Positions 10,880 through 22,911 of a DNA stretch of 64,000 nucleotides are shown here, in pieces. The translations under genes were made by a program, and so were the position numbers. The stretch's first letter is position 1; each line of letters begins with the position of its first letter. The stretch comes from Ursus arctos (Eukaryota > Chordata > Mammalia > Carnivora > Ursidae): positions 43,572,938 to 43,636,937 of the forward strand of contig NW_026622786.1 in NCBI RefSeq assembly GCF_023065955.2, read 5' to 3'. The notes beneath the pieces were generated by a model. That model was not told the origin of the DNA, searched no databases, and saw nothing but the letters and a program-made list of their open reading frames with translations.

Positions 10880-12060
10880 ATTCGTTATTCATTTACTCCA
10901 CAAAGACTGACCAAGGTTACTGTGTGGGTGAGACGCTGCACCGGCTCCTTGAGATGCAGATAAACAGGCACAGGCTCCCTGATGTCCTGCATTCACAGAA
11001 TGAAGGGCAGGGAGAACCAATTAAAGCAACAACCGTGGCCCAGCAGCACTGTCAGGACGGCAGCAGAGAGGAAGCCTGGAGCCCAACAGGAGCACTAACC
11101 TAAACTGAGAAAGAACTAGCCAAGACAAAGCAAGGGCAGCCGGACTTGTGAGGCAGAAAGATCCAATTCGGCTGGTGTCTACAGAGCTGGGGCTGATGGG
11201 GGAGCAAGAGATGAGGCTGGAAGGAAGCCAGAAAATGAGCGTCCTCGTAGGCCATGTAAAGGAGTAGGACTTGAGTCTAAGAGCAAAAATCTTTATGTTC
11301 GAGAACAATCACAGCTGTACCGAAGAGAATGGGCAAGAGGAGAGCAAAACTAGAGGCAAGGGGCGCCTGGGTGGCACAGCGGTTAAGCGTCTGCCTTCGG
11401 CTCAGGGCGTGATCCCGGTGTTATGGGATCGAGCCCCACATCAGGCTCCTCTGCTATGAGCCTGCTTCTTCCTCTCCCACTCCCCCTGCTTGTGTTCCCT
11501 CTCTCGCTGGCTGTCTCTATCTGTGTTAAATAAATAAATTAAATCTTTAAAAAAAAAAAAAAAACCTAGAGGCAATGAGGTGGGGAGTGGGGCGACTGAG
11601 GCAGACACAGAGGGAGAGATGGGGTCGTGAGCTAGAGTAGCAGCAGAGAGTCTGGAGAAGAGGGTACATGCAAAAGATTTAGAAACAGAACTGACGGAGC
11701 CCGCATGTTGACTGGTGGTAAGGATGCAAGAGCATCAAAGATACCATTGCCTGGGTGCCTGACTTGGACTAGTGGGTGGATGTGAGCACCATTCCCTAAG
11801 ATCTGGGACAAAACAAACACGGGAGGAGGAAGAGTCCAAGTCCCACTGAGGACATACCAAGCTTTGAGGTACCTGCAGGGCAACCCAGTGTGGTCATCCA
11901 GGAAGGGGCTGAGCTAATGATGTCAGGAGAGGGGTTGGGGCAGGAACACAAATTTGAGTGTTACCCATCTAAAGATGACAAGCATGGATGGGATCACCCA
12001 GGGACAATGTGAAGGGAAAAGAGGAGGGGAGGGAAGTGGATGGAAGGGAAGGAAGAGGCC
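10880..12060 (-). repeat. LINE-2 (L2), antisense, interrupted by a SINE
   Basis: The order of degraded segments follows reverse L2: an 'attcatttactcc' start, a 'ggaagcctgg' middle, 'gtcctcgtaggccatgtaaa' near 11,243 and 'gacaagcatggatgg' near 11,980. A SINE at 11360-11565 separates the two parts. Confidence 0.6.
11350..11575 (+). mobile_element. SINEC (young, ursid-type)
   Basis: The body has the same head, GATCGAGCCCCACATCAGGC box B region and CT-rich tail as the copy at 2770. The 10-bp duplication CTAGAGGCAA lies at 11350-11359 and 11566-11575. It landed in an older L2. Confidence 0.95.
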
Positions 12061-12389
12061 GAGGTCAGAACTGTGAGGTCACTCACATTTAGGGCTGGCT
12101 GGCTGGGGGCACCTGCTGAGGAGTCCTAGAGAAAGACAAGAAGAAGAGGCTAAGTACCAACCAGGAGCACCTCAGTGATCAATAGCCTCAACGCCTAAAA
12201 CCTGAACAGGATCTGATTAGTGGGGCCAGGACCGCAAAGGCAAGGGGTAAGGAGGGGAGAGGAAATCCTGCGGGGAAAATTAAACTCACTCGATGTTCAG
12301 CTCTAAGAATAGATTACAGCAGACAGAAACTTTATGGGCTGCTTCTTGGTCAAACAGGTTGAGGGACCATCCCAGAGAAAGATAAGGTA

Positions 12390-12712
12390 AGCCACAAATG
12401 TAAGCCATATTTGTAATCTTAAATTTCAAGTAGTTACATTAAAAAGTAAAAATAAATAGAAGAAATTATTCTAATACATCTTTTATCTAACCTAATATAT
12501 ATCCAAAATATTATCATTCACAAAGTAATCAATGTAAAAAATTATGAATGAGACATTTTACTTTTTTTTTTTTTTTTGGTATTAAGTCTCTGGAATCTGG
12601 TGGGTACCTTACTCTCACAGCACATCTAATTCAGACTGACCACCTTTCAAGTGCTCGGGAGCCACATGGAGCTGGTGGCCACCATATTGGATAATGCAGG
12701 TTTACAATTTGT
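12390..12712 (+). mobile_element. hAT-type nonautonomous DNA transposon
   Basis: Characteristic segments are a 'taatcttaaatttc' start, 'tccaaaatattatcattcac' and, near the right end, 'agccacatggagctggtggcc' followed by an 'attggataatgcag' end. The same family occurs in reverse at about 53,990-54,480. The Repbase name was not fixed; I place it in the MER3/MER5-like Charlie group. A T17 run at about 12,562-12,578 is internal. Confidence 0.6.
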
Positions 12713-13495
12713 ATACAAACAACTTACCTCTTCCCAAATCTTATTTAAACAAGTAAAAACCCCTGAGGAAGTATATGATCAACAGGAGCTCTCTAAAAGG
12801 TCTAGGGAGCAAGCAGGATATCAAATCCACATGAAGAAGAATTGAGACAACTGGGGAGCCTTTAACACTGTCACAAAAGGAAAAGAAGCTGGGGACAGGC
12901 CGAGCTCATGCTCACTGCTGAAGAGTAGCACAGATGGTGGGAGTGTGAAAGGGAGATGAGCTGGTTCCCTGGGAGGAGTAAGTCAATACAGCATCTCATA
13001 CATGGAGTACTGCATGTCCCCCTCCAGGGACGTGGGGGAGGGCTGCAACTCGCTCGTGGAGAGAAGCCCCTCCCCGCCAACGTCAACGCCAGCTGAAAAG
13101 ATTTCTATCTGGAACTTCTCAAAGTCTTTTAGTCATGTCCTCACATCACCTTGCAAGGATATATGTGATCTCCTCACCATCGGGACACCAACGGGACTTG
13201 GCGTCCCTGCTCTCTATCCCCACCTCAGCAGCAGCAAGGCGGGCTCCCCAAAGAGGAAGAGCAGACAGGGGAGCATCAAATCGCCCAGCTCAGATCACCT
13301 GGCACGCCAGGAATCACAGCCAGCAGCCCAGCTCACTTTTGCAGGCCTCACTTTTCCAGGTTTTGGACCTCACCACTGTACCTGAAACCAAGAATATTCT
13401 TTCTCTCTCTGAATAACCCCAAATATTGTCAGTTAGAAACTCTCACCCCTAAGAGAGAAAAAAGGGTGAAATGTTGACACCTGGGCCTAAGGAAT
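12713..13495. other. Unique intronic DNA
   Basis: No element recognised. Overlapping open frames at 13002-13416 show proline/serine-rich translations in two phases, which argues against a conserved protein. Confidence 0.4.
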
Positions 13496-13499
13496 GGAA

Positions 13500-14025
13500 G
13501 CACGATTAACCATAATAATGGTTATACAGTTAACGCGCCAGGCTTTAAAGACTGCTGACATTTGCTAGCTGTGTGACCTTGAGCAGATTGCTTGACCTCC
13601 GCAAGAGTTCCCTTATCTGAAAAATGGGGAGAATAACCATGCCAACCTCAGAGAGACCTGTGAGGATTCAAATGAGTTCTTGCATTAAACTAAGTGTATT
13701 AGAAATTCAAATGAGGGGCGCCTGGGTAGCGCAGTCGTTAAGCGTCTGCCTTCGGCCCAGGGCGTGATCCTGGTGTTCCGGGATCGAGTCCCACATCGGG
13801 CTCCTCCGCTGGGAGCCTGCTTCTTCCTCTCCCACTCCCCTGCTGTGTTCCCTCTCTCGCTGGCTGTCTCCCTCTGTCACATAAATAAATAAAATCTTAA
13901 AAAAAAAAAATTCAAATGAGTAGAACTGGGCCTGGAACATGCTCAGAAGTATATAAGTGATTCCTATTATTCTTTGCATCACCCTTGGGTGTTCCGCAAG
14001 TGGTAGCTATTATTATTGCTATTAA
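13500..14025 (+). repeat. MIR SINE split by a younger SINE
   Basis: Left part with AGCTGTGTGACCTTGAGCA (about 13568) runs to 13702. The MIR tail resumes after 13921 with 'ggcctggaacatgctcagaag'-like sequence. The gap is the SINEC at 13716-13907. Confidence 0.75.
13703..13920 (+). mobile_element. SINEC inserted in a MIR
   Basis: Head GGGCGCCTGGGTAGC, box B GATCGAGTCCC, CT-rich middle and A tail are present. AAATTCAAATGAG flanks it at 13703-13715 and 13908-13920. Confidence 0.95.
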
Positions 14026-14261
14026 AATCTCTACTCCTTCTTCTAAAGCTTCCCTCAGCTATTACCTCATTCTGTTGGCTTTTGCTGTCAATGCCACTCT
14101 ACCAATCCACTACGTTCCACACACAAAAGCACACTCACATGCTCACTTCCATCTGATGTCCCCCCCAGGCACCTGAGGTTTCCCCCTCTTCCCATTCTTA
14201 GCTCAATGGTACTGTACATAATAACTATGTGCCTGTGTGTTTGTCACGTTCCCTACAGCGC

Positions 14262-14398
14262 TGCTTCTTAAACATTGACGTGCAGATCGATCCCCTGGGG
14301 ACCCTGCTAAAATGAGCTCGTGCACCCCCAACAAATTTCCAGGTGATGCGGACACTGCTGGTCCACGGCCATGATGCCAGGAGCACTGCTGTAGACCC
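14262..14398 (+). mobile_element. MER5A-like hAT element, internally deleted
   Basis: Begins GCGCTGCTTCTTAAACATTG and ends CCAGGAGCACTGCTG, which are roughly inverted ends. The middle keeps 'ccaggtgatgcggacactgc' as in MER5A. Confidence 0.65.
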
Positions 14399-14399
14399 C

Positions 14400-15028
14400 A
14401 GGGTCCTCCAGAGCCTGAAGATGTTGGCTCTTCGGGTCTCCTGCCCTCCCCTCAGTCCCTGGTTCGTGGCAGACGCTCAACGAACTCCGGCTGAACTAAC
14501 TGGAAACCATGCCACCCATTCCTGGAACTCTGGCGCCTCCTTTGTAGCTCACCCACACTTCCAGAATCTTGTGAGGTACTCTGAGGTCAAATGACTATTC
14601 TCAGCCATAATCACCCCCATATTAAATTCACCCAAAAAACTCTGCTTAGTCAGGAGCAACTCTGGGGTGTGAAAACACTATATGCAGGGTCACCCTCTCT
14701 CCGGACAGGGTAACATAATGTGTGCACACAATTACAAGTAGAGCAGAGCTAGCCAAGGAAGCTCTCGAGGACTCAGTCATGCTGAGAAATTCTCTGTGCA
14801 CAAATGAATGCTCCCTGCGCTTGCAGTGGACAGGACATTCACCTGTCTGCCTCTCCACCTCCTGGCATACACAGGGACACATGTGTCCCAAGCTGCTTGG
14901 TACTGGGGAGAGTATCAAGCAAACAAGACTTTCTTTTACAAAAGTGTACTTTTCTTTAACCACCTTGGCAAGGAAGCATAGGGGAGGAGAGAACATACCC
15001 CATCCGCATTTAAAGCCTGCGTTTAAAG
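14400..15028. other. Unique intronic DNA
   Basis: No element or gene recognised. Open frames on both strands overlap over 14646-15000 and are probably incidental. Confidence 0.4.
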
Positions 15029-15270
15029 CCAGCTTTCGGGGGCCCTGGGTGGCTCCATCGCTTAAACAGCCAGCTCTTGATTTTGGCTCAGGTCATGGTC
15101 TCAGGGTCCTGGGATGGAGCTCCGCATCGCATAGGGCTCCATGCTCAGTGGGGAGTCTGTTTCAGGATTCTCTCTCCCTCTGCCCCTCCCCCTGCTCATG
15201 TGCACTCTCTCTCTCTTTCAAATAAATAAATCTTAAAAAAAAAAAAAAAAGCAAAAACAGCCCAGCTTTC
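15029..15270 (+). mobile_element. SINEC (older subtype)
   Basis: Contains the 'gactcttgattttggctcag'-like older head and TCAAATAAATAAATCTT before the A tail. CCAGCTTTC duplicates at 15029-15037 and 15262-15270. Confidence 0.9.
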
Positions 15271-15274
15271 ATTT

Positions 15275-15975
15275 ATGTGTTTCTTAAGTTCTTGCTACAC
15301 GCAAGGCACCATACCAGGGTCTGAGAAAATGCAAAATTCTCTGCCCTCACTGAATGATCCTCTCAAGGAGAAAGACAGAGGACACACTTACACACACACA
15401 CACACACAATACGGTCAGGAAAGCTAAATGTTCCGATGGGAAAATAAAGCAGGACAGAAGAACAGTGTTGGGATGGTCAGGCTGACATTGGAAGGCAGCC
15501 CCGAGCAGATACAATTTCAGCAGAGATGTGAAAGAAGGGAGGGAGTAAGCCTCGCAGAGATCTGAGTGAAGAATGTTCCAGGCATGTTTAAGCAAGACCA
15601 GGAAATCTGGTGTGGCTGGAAAACAAAAAGTGAGGCAGAAAGAGGAGCAGTGAGACATGCAAAGCCAAGAGGGCCAGACGGTAGGGCCCATCACCCGAGG
15701 GAAGAGATTCAGATATCTTTTTCTGAGTAAGATACGAACGTCCTGGATGGCTCACGTGCAGAGGAGTGGTGTGACCTAACCCAGACTAAAGTCACTGCAG
15801 CTGCTATGCAGAGAAGAGAGAGTGGGGAGGCAAACGGGGTGCAGGGTGAGCAGCGTCAGATCAATGGTCCAGGTGAGAGAGGGTGTGGGCAAGGGGGAGG
15901 ACAGAGATCCCAACAGGATTTGCTGATGGAACGGAGGGAAGAACAGAGGCAAGACCTTGGTTTGGGCCCTAAAAC
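15275..15975 (-). repeat. LINE-2 (L2), antisense, with a small CA repeat
   Basis: Reverse-L2 order is seen from a 'gctacacgcaaggcaccata' start to 'caatggtccaggtgagaga' near 15,863 and 'caggatttgctgatgga' near 15,913. A CA run lies at about 15,389-15,408. Confidence 0.7.
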
Positions 15976-16425
15976 TTGGTGTGGTGTGCAGAATAATGGC
16001 CCCAAAGATATCCATATTATCTCCAAACCAGTGAGTATGCTAGCGGCCCTGGCAAAAGGGACTTGCATGCAGTTAAGTCATGGAGCTGTCGATGGAGAGA
16101 TGCATTATCTGGCTGGGCCCAATATAATCGCAAGGGTCCTTATAAGAGAAAAATGGAGGCAGGAGGCTCAAGTAAGGGAAGGAGATGTGGTGATCAAAAC
16201 AGAGGTCGGAGTGATGCAGGGCAAGGATGCGTGGAAACCGAGCAGCCTCTGGAAGCTGGAAAAGGCAAAGAAGAACGGATTTTTCCCTCCGAGCCTCCAG
16301 AAGGAACGCAGCCCTGCCAATCCGTTTTAGACTTCTGACCTGCAGAACTGTGAAGTAATAAAATTTATGTTGCTTTCAGTTGGTGGTGATTTGTTACAGC
16401 AGCAACAGGAAACTACTACCCCTGA
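15976..16425 (+). mobile_element. MLT1-type MaLR LTR
   Basis: GCAGAATAATGGCCCCAAAG at 15988 is the conserved 5' end of MLT1. AGCCTCCAGAAGGAACGCAG at about 16291 and GACTTCTGACCTGCAGAACT at about 16330 are conserved 3' parts, followed by an AATAAA-type signal at 16357. I see no internal region, so it is a solo LTR. Confidence 0.8.
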
Positions 16426-17295
16426 GTTCACTGTGCTGCCTTTTATTGAGACAGAGAGCGGGGGGAGAAGCGGCTGGAATCAGGAGCTCTGTTAGGTCAT
16501 GCTGGATTTGAGGCGCCCATTATCTATCCAGGGGCAGATACCAAGTAGGTAGATGATAACCGGTCCTGCAGCGGCGAGGGAGAGGGGAGCTGCATGTGAC
16601 CTTGAGCAAGTCCCTTAATTTCTCTGAGTTTCAGGGTCTTCTATAAAAGAGGAGTTATATCTTCTTTATCTCAAGGATCAAAGGAGACATTTTATACAAG
16701 TGTTCAAAGAATGCCACTAACATAAGGCATTTATTATTCCTAGAAATCAGCCTCTAATCCAAAAGCAATGGGAATCATTTTTCAGAGACTTTCTAAAGTC
16801 TTCTATCTCCACAAAGCTCATCATATCCCAGGAAGCTCCACAGAAAGCAGTGAGCAGTACTTGGGGTGAAAAATGGCCACAATTCTCAAGGAAACCCCAG
16901 ATCGCCTGGGGCATTCCCAATTAATAGAGCCATAAGGAAATCCCACCCTCCCCACTCTCACCGCGTGCTACTCTCTCCCCAACTCCAGCCTGGCCAGCCT
17001 GACTGTGACTAGGTCATGGCCAATGGCTAAGTAATGAGATGAGGATTCCCTTTCCTGCTAAATTATTAGTGAGTTTTAAAGAGTCTTAGAGCCCAGAGAA
17101 ATCAGTCCAAACCCCGACCAAATGCAGGATCCATTTATTCATTCATTGCGTGATGATTTGCTGAGCACTGGAAGAACCAGGCCCCGTCCTGGGTGGAGTG
17201 GAAAAGGGCAGGGAGGTACTCACAGAACTTATTCCTCCTACAACCTCTCATCCACCCTGGGAGGCATTTTCTCTTCACAAGTCTCTGGAATCCTA
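16426..17295. other. Mostly unique intronic DNA
   Basis: Includes one MIR fragment (16595-16742) and an L2-like start near 17,125 ('ccatttattcattcattg'). Otherwise nothing recognised. Confidence 0.4.
16595..16742 (+). repeat. MIR SINE fragment
   Basis: GTGACCTTGAGCAAGTCCC at about 16598 is the MIR core, followed by a recognisable 3' half ending in 'ggcatttattattcc'. Confidence 0.75.
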
Positions 17296-17299
17296 CAGA

Positions 17300-17450
17300 T
17301 CCACCGCTTAGGGTACCCTTGGGCCAATTCCCAAATCTGTCTGCATCTCAGTTTCATCATCTATAAAATCAGGATCATGATTCCTGGAAAGCATTTAGCA
17401 TAGGACTTGGTACTCACTAAGGGCCCAATAACTGGCCACTTTAATTGTTA
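17300..17450 (+). repeat. MIR SINE fragment
   Basis: CAGTTTCATCATCTATAAAA at 17349 is the MIR core end, followed by 'ggcccaataactgg' as a decayed 3' tail. Confidence 0.65.
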
Positions 17451-17454
17451 CAGT

Positions 17455-18305
17455 TATTATTGTTCAAATATCATCTCATTTTTTTTTATAAACAGCCTAA
17501 AATATGTCTCCCTGAAATATCCAATATGACAGACTAACTAAAATCCCTCCTTCTCCAGACAGCCCTAAAATATGTGAAGGCACATTTTATCACTCCTCTT
17601 CATCTTTCTTCTAGTGTAAATATACCAAATTCCTTTACCAGCCCTCACAGAACCCAGCTCCCTGAACTTCACTGCCTGTTCTTACATATATTATGTTTGG
17701 CTACAGCCCTCTTAAAATGTGGTGCTCAATGGAACATCGTGGTCTGACCAATGTCAAGTATAATGGAACTGGTACAGAGAAATATTTAGCATTAAAGGAC
17801 TTAATAATCAGTGTCTCAATTACTCAGGAGCAGCAATTCCAAAGATCTGTGACTTGTTCTGGTGTGAAATTTCACTGAAGTACAAATCTGGATATTCCAG
17901 ATGATGCACCTAGTGTTTGGGAGGGTTACTGAGGTTCCAAGGGCCCAGCATCTTTCTGCAAATAAGATTTGGGGATTCCCTCCTTGTCCTGAGGTACAAT
18001 AATGCCCATGACATGATTCCAAACTCAGGGGCTTATGAAAACTTGACAACAAGCAGGAGAAGTTACTTCAGTAAAAATGTATTCACGTAAAAAGCTCTGC
18101 CCAGGAAACAAACGTGATCCCAACAGAAACATGATCCTAATAGAAACATGATTAGGGATAAACAAGGATCCAGATAAACATTTCCATGTTCACAAGTCTG
18201 GAGGTTTGTGGTGGCCTCTAATGTATCTTTCATAAATGTCAGGCATCCTCTGTCTACGTATCAATGTAGCTGAAGAATGCTCTGGGGCTTCTGCACAGGA
18301 ACAGC
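17455..18305. other. Unique intronic DNA
   Basis: No repeat family or gene recognised. Confidence 0.4.
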
Positions 18306-18311
18306 GCAGTG

Positions 18312-18440
18312 GGTACAGAGCTGAATTAAGAGACAGGTCCCTGAGACCCAGCTCTGCCAGGCACTGCCTGACCTTGAGAAACTGCTGCTCTTCTGGGTCT
18401 CAATCTCCGTGCCTAAAAAATGAAAGGTTGGATGGAGTCA
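18312..18440 (+). repeat. MIR SINE fragment
   Basis: CTGACCTTGAGAAACTG near 18368 and 'ctcaatctccgtgcctaaaaaatg' are the MIR core. Confidence 0.65.
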
Positions 18441-18539
18441 GGGACTCTTAACCTACTATCCAAGGACAGACAGGTCTGGGGAGATGTTTACCCACTGAAG
18501 TTTAAAGGATATGAATCTGTACAATTTAGGGGTAAAAGA

Positions 18540-19035
18540 GCCATAGCATTTATCAAATTCTAGGCATTGTGGTAACTGCTTTATATAATAAAACCTGTAA
18601 TTGCCAATATTTAAGAAGTTACTATGTGCTTTGGGGCACTGGGGTGGCTCAGTTGGTTAAGTGTCTGCCTTTGGCTCAGGTCCTGATCTCAGGGTCCTGG
18701 CACGGAGCCTCGAGTCGGCTCCCTGCTCAGTGGGGATCCTGCTTCTCCCTCACCCTCTGTCCTCCCCTCCCCCAACTTGTGCTCATTCGCTCTCTCTCAA
18801 ATAAATAAAATCTTTTTTTAAAAAGTTACTCTGTGCTTTATAAATATTATTTTACTGAATCATAATATTCCTATGCAGTAGGTACTGTTATTACCCCATT
18901 TTATTGATAAGAAAGCTGAGATTCAGAAAGATCGGGTAACTTGCTTGAAGTCACCCATCAAATAGCAGAAGTAGAATTTCCACACAGGTCTGAATCCACA
19001 GGGCCTGTTCTTACCCACGATACCACGCAGCCTCC
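18540..19035 (-). repeat. MIR SINE, antisense, split by a SINEC
   Basis: Reverse MIR head before 18,632 and, after the SINEC, AGGTACTGTTATTACCCCA (about 18879) plus 'agtcacccatcaaatagcag'. The parts join once the SINEC is removed. Confidence 0.75.
18616..18839 (+). mobile_element. SINEC inserted in a MIR
   Basis: Head GGGGCACTGGGGTGGCTCAG, TCAAATAAATAAAATC before the tail. AAGTTACTATGTGCTTT (18616-18632) repeats at 18823-18839 with one change. Confidence 0.9.
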
Positions 19036-19039
19036 CAAC

Positions 19040-20040
19040 CAGCTCAGTAACTAGGTAACAAGACTAATTTGGATATTGCACCACAGTGTGGAATTGTCTT
19101 TAATTTGACCACTCTTCAGGCTAGCACTTTCTCAAATCTCAGCACTGGTTGGCAGAGACTGTTCATTCAAATTAGCAGGCCCAGAGGCCAGACCGGTGCA
19201 AGCGACCCTGCCATTAGCAAACTTGCTCTCTCCAAGAGCTGATGATGCAGCAAAGACAGAATTAGGAAAATGCAGTTGGTCACACGTATAAGTAAACCAC
19301 GTTTTTAAATTTATGCTAATATTATTGCTGTTTGCATCACCTTCAAAAAGAAAGAAGACCTGAGTGGGCTGTAAAGACTCATAACAGCGAACACGCCACA
19401 GGTAAAATTTCATTTCTTATTAAATTTTTACAATCAAATCCATAAATTATCTTGTTAAGTTGCTAAAGTATTTCTGCTTATGCAGCAGAGTTTCCTTGGG
19501 TCACATTTCCATTCTTGAGAAATGTTAGATGAACTTAACTTCCCCTGTTCCTTTGTATCTTAAACAAAACTAGAGGATAATTGACTTTCCATGAATTAAC
19601 AAGCTTTGAGGCTCATTTACAATCAGAAAATGGGCCTAAAGCAGAATTATGATATATTTCTATAAATATCTGCACACACAGAAAGAATAATTCTTACATT
19701 AGTAACAGAAACTAACTCTGGCTAGTTTAAACAAAAATTAGATGTTTTCAGAGGAATACTATTATATTGTGGAATCCAAGGCTAAGATACATGCTGGAAA
19801 GATCAAGAACCAAGGCCTGGAGCATGTGGAGAACGAAAAAATAATGTCATCCCATGCTGATTTCACCTTAAATTCCAATTCTCTCTGCAGGTTTGCTTCA
19901 TTCCTCCATCTCTGTGCCACCAGCCACCTGACAGGACATGGGCTCCGACGGGGCTTCACTTTGCAGGTCCTCTGTTGCAGCCACCGGGAGAAAAACTAAC
20001 TTCACCTTCTCAGCTGCAATTCTAATACCCCAAGGAACCA
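19040..20040. other. Unique or unassigned intronic DNA
   Basis: The stretch 19,700-20,030 has the look of an old interspersed repeat (an 'aactctggctagttt' start), but I could not place it. Nothing else recognised. Confidence 0.35.
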
Positions 20041-20046
20041 AGTAAG

Positions 20047-20254
20047 AAAAACCCCTGGAGGGCCCCTGGGGAGTGCAGTCAGTTGAGGGGCCAAGTGGTG
20101 GTTTTGGCTAGGGTCGTGATCTCAGGGTCATGGGACTGGGCTCTCCCTGCCCCCCTGCTGAAGTCTGTCTCTCCCTCTGCCCCTCCCCACACATTCTCTC
20201 TCTCTCTCTCTCAAATAAATAAATAAATCTATAAAGGAAAGAAAAGAAAGAAGA

Positions 20255-20299
<45 letters not shown>

Positions 20300-20332
20300 A
20301 AAAAAGAAAAGAAAAAAGAAAAAAAACCCTGG
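20047..20332 (+). mobile_element. Degraded SINEC with expanded AAAG tail
   Basis: The head is diverged (GGCCCCTGGGGAGTGCAGTC) but the body keeps GTCGTGATCTCAGGGTCATG and TCAAATAAATAAATAAATC. The tail grew into AAAG repeats. AAAAACCCCTGG (20047-20058) and AAAAACCCTGG (20322-20332) are an imperfect duplication. Confidence 0.8.
20236..20325. repeat. (AAAG)n microsatellite from a SINE tail
   Basis: About 85 bp of GAAA-type units with interruptions at both ends, directly after the SINE AAATAAAT tail. Confidence 0.9.
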
Positions 20333-20564
20333 GCCAATCAGTTGTGTCTGGGACACAGAATAGCCTAATGCAACAAAGTTGCTTCCATGATAACCACAGA
20401 GTGATAAAGAAGCAACTTCCAGAACTGGGAGGGGACTAAAGGAGGGGTGGTCAAGCTAGAGGTAAATAAAATGATACGTGTCCCCTACACATATTTCCTG
20501 GGATAGATACCTTTCTTAGGTGGGTAGAAAGCTCCTAGCTTATAGAGTCCAGAGTCTTCAGCAT

Positions 20565-20995
20565 GGCCTGAGAACCCTCAGAACCTAGCCCCTGACCTCC
20601 ACTCAGTCCTCCCTAGGGACACACACCTTCCCATGGCAGCTCTGGCCACTGCATTTTCTCAGCATCTCTATGACAGCCGCTTCTGCTCACTTTCAGGTCT
20701 CTGCATGAGGTCACCTGCACTCTCTCCCTCCCATCCAGCACCCTCCCCTTAACCTATCTTCTCCCTAGACATCCTCATGACACCCAGGCCAGACTAGAGC
20801 ACTGATCACACACACAACTCAAGGGCCCTGCGGCTTTTGAGTCGACTTCTTTCTTCTTTCTTCTCATACCACAAACCTAATAAGGGCAAAGCTCGTCTCT
20901 CCTGCTTGATTCTAATTCTGTAGTGCCTACTACAGCGCCTAGTACAATAGTAAACACTCAAAAAATATCCAGTGCGTACTCCTGAGTGAAAAAAG
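20565..20995 (+). repeat. LINE-2 (L2) 3' end, sense
   Basis: Fits L2 3'-end order: 'cctgacctccactcagtcct', then 'gcctactacagcgcctagtac' (about 20,925) and 'aaacactcaaaaaatatcc'. It ends with an AGTGAA-type tail. Confidence 0.55.
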
Positions 20996-22660
20996 TGAGC
21001 AAGCGAGCCAGGCCAAATTCTAAACTTTCAAATTTAATGGTATCCAAAAGGTAGGAGTGGCCTGGGATCAAATAAAGCATTTCTCACACCTCATTTTCCG
21101 ACTCAGAACACTTACATAGACAGGAACCAATTGGCAGGTGATGGCTGGCAAGGGCAACCCCAGAGGCATAAGAGGTGCTTTGTTACACCAAGGCAACCCT
21201 GAAAACAAAGTCAAACTGTGGTCCACCAAGAAGCAGGAGTCCTGCACTCGAGGAAGCCAAGTCCATGTTCCCGTCCCCAAGGCCTTTCTCAAAACAGGCT
21301 ACTAGCCACTCATCTGAAAACCAGAAATCCCAACATCAAGGTTCTTTTCAACCTAAAATCAAAAGATGCATTGCCAAAAGATCATTGCTTAAGACCCGCA
21401 GCCCCTGTCAAATGTAAATGACTCCTTCTGTGGTTTTAATACTAAGTGTGGCTTTGGAATACGATTGGCATGTTGTAAATTTAAATTCTTTCCCTTCTCA
21501 CTGACATTAAAAAGAAAACTACAGCTACCCCAAATCTGTCACAAATCATTGGGGGGTGAGGGGTAGCTACCCAGGTTTACTTAGAGACACAGAAAATATA
21601 TGAAAACCAAGCCTAAGCTCCAAAAGCCAACTTTCCACCAGGAAGTGCCTGGAAATACATCCTGAAACGTGACACATCGAACACATGATCCTCATTAATT
21701 AGTAAAGGCTTAGTAGCAGCCTCATTAATTTTTTTTCCTTGACAAAATAAAACGCAATGCTAAAGGGTAGAGAACAAAACACAAACTGTAATTATTTTAA
21801 ATGAAGATCACGCTGCCGTGTCAATGACCCGCTATCATGAGGATAGATTCTCCCTGCCCTCAGCAAACTTTGACTCTTTTTAGGGTTCTCCTCCACTAAT
21901 CAAGTTCTTAGGTCTAAGGAAGGAAACCTACCACTTACCTACACTTCTCAATCTGTCTTTGTAGGTCTCTACTTCAGTGGCACAAATTTGTTCCTTAGAA
22001 GTAATATAGAGTACTTGATTATGTTTGCTCCATTTTGCTAAGACTTATATTTTATAATCAGGGGGAAAAAAATAAGCTCTTGTAGAAGCTACAACACTAG
22101 AGAAAATCAGGAAGAAGAAAATGAGCACTGCTCATTCCAGCACTGAGAGGTTTAGTTTATAGGAATCTGGGCCTGGCACAGGACAGAAAGTCTCTGTCCT
22201 AGGAAAGGAATTGATAACAAAGCACAGAAGTAATGAATTTCGATTTTGATAAATGCTACAAAGAAAAAGTATAAAATTAGATACAATGAAAACTAGGATG
22301 GGACCCCTCACTCTAGTTAATATTTTGAGAGCCACGCTTCCTACATTTTTTCAGAGCAATTTTAAATATTCATACATTTTATGCACCTGGGATTGGATAG
22401 TGCGTACTGTTTGAGGATAGACTTTCCATTTGTCATTTCCAAAGCTAACTTCCACAGACAAAGGAGTTGTTTGTCTCAGAATTTTCTGCAGAAATCCTAG
22501 GAAACAACAGTAGACAAGACAGCCATCTGTGAGTTACAAATGGCCACAGATGAAACCAGGGAATTATGTTTTCTAGATCTCTCTGAAGCAGTCAACCTCT
22601 GGCCAAAAGGGGGCCCTTGTTGAGATGTGGAGGAGATTCACCACCTCATCTCGAAGGTAC
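20996..22660. other. Unique, repeat-free intronic DNA
   Basis: About 1.6 kb without a recognised repeat. The part at 21,660-21,860 is AT-rich and holds two CCTCATTAATT copies 32 bp apart. No gene seen. Confidence 0.45.
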
Positions 22661-22664
22661 AATC

Positions 22665-22860
22665 AAAAGCATATAAGAGGGACGCCTGGATGGCTCAGTC
22701 AGATAAGCATCTGCCTTTGGCTCAGGTCATGACCAGAGTCTTGGGATAGAGTCCTACATTGGACTCCCTGCTCAGTGGGGAGCCTGCTTCTCCCTCTGCC
22801 TGCGGCTCCCCCTGCTTGTGCTCTCTCTGTCTCTCTCTGTCAAAGAAATAAATAAAACCC

Positions 22861-22899
<39 letters not shown>

Positions 22900-22911
22900 A
22901 AGCATACAAGA
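22665..22911 (+). mobile_element. SINEC with (TAAA)n tail
   Basis: Head GGACGCCTGGATGGCTCAG, body to TCAAAGAAATAAATAAAAC, then about 40 bp of TAAA units. AAAAGCATATAAGA (22665-22678) repeats as AAAAGCATACAAGA at 22898-22911. Confidence 0.9.

Noticed and set aside
20108..20356. Minus-strand frames rich in Phe and Ser
   Set aside because: Translation of an AAAG microsatellite and a SINE tail.
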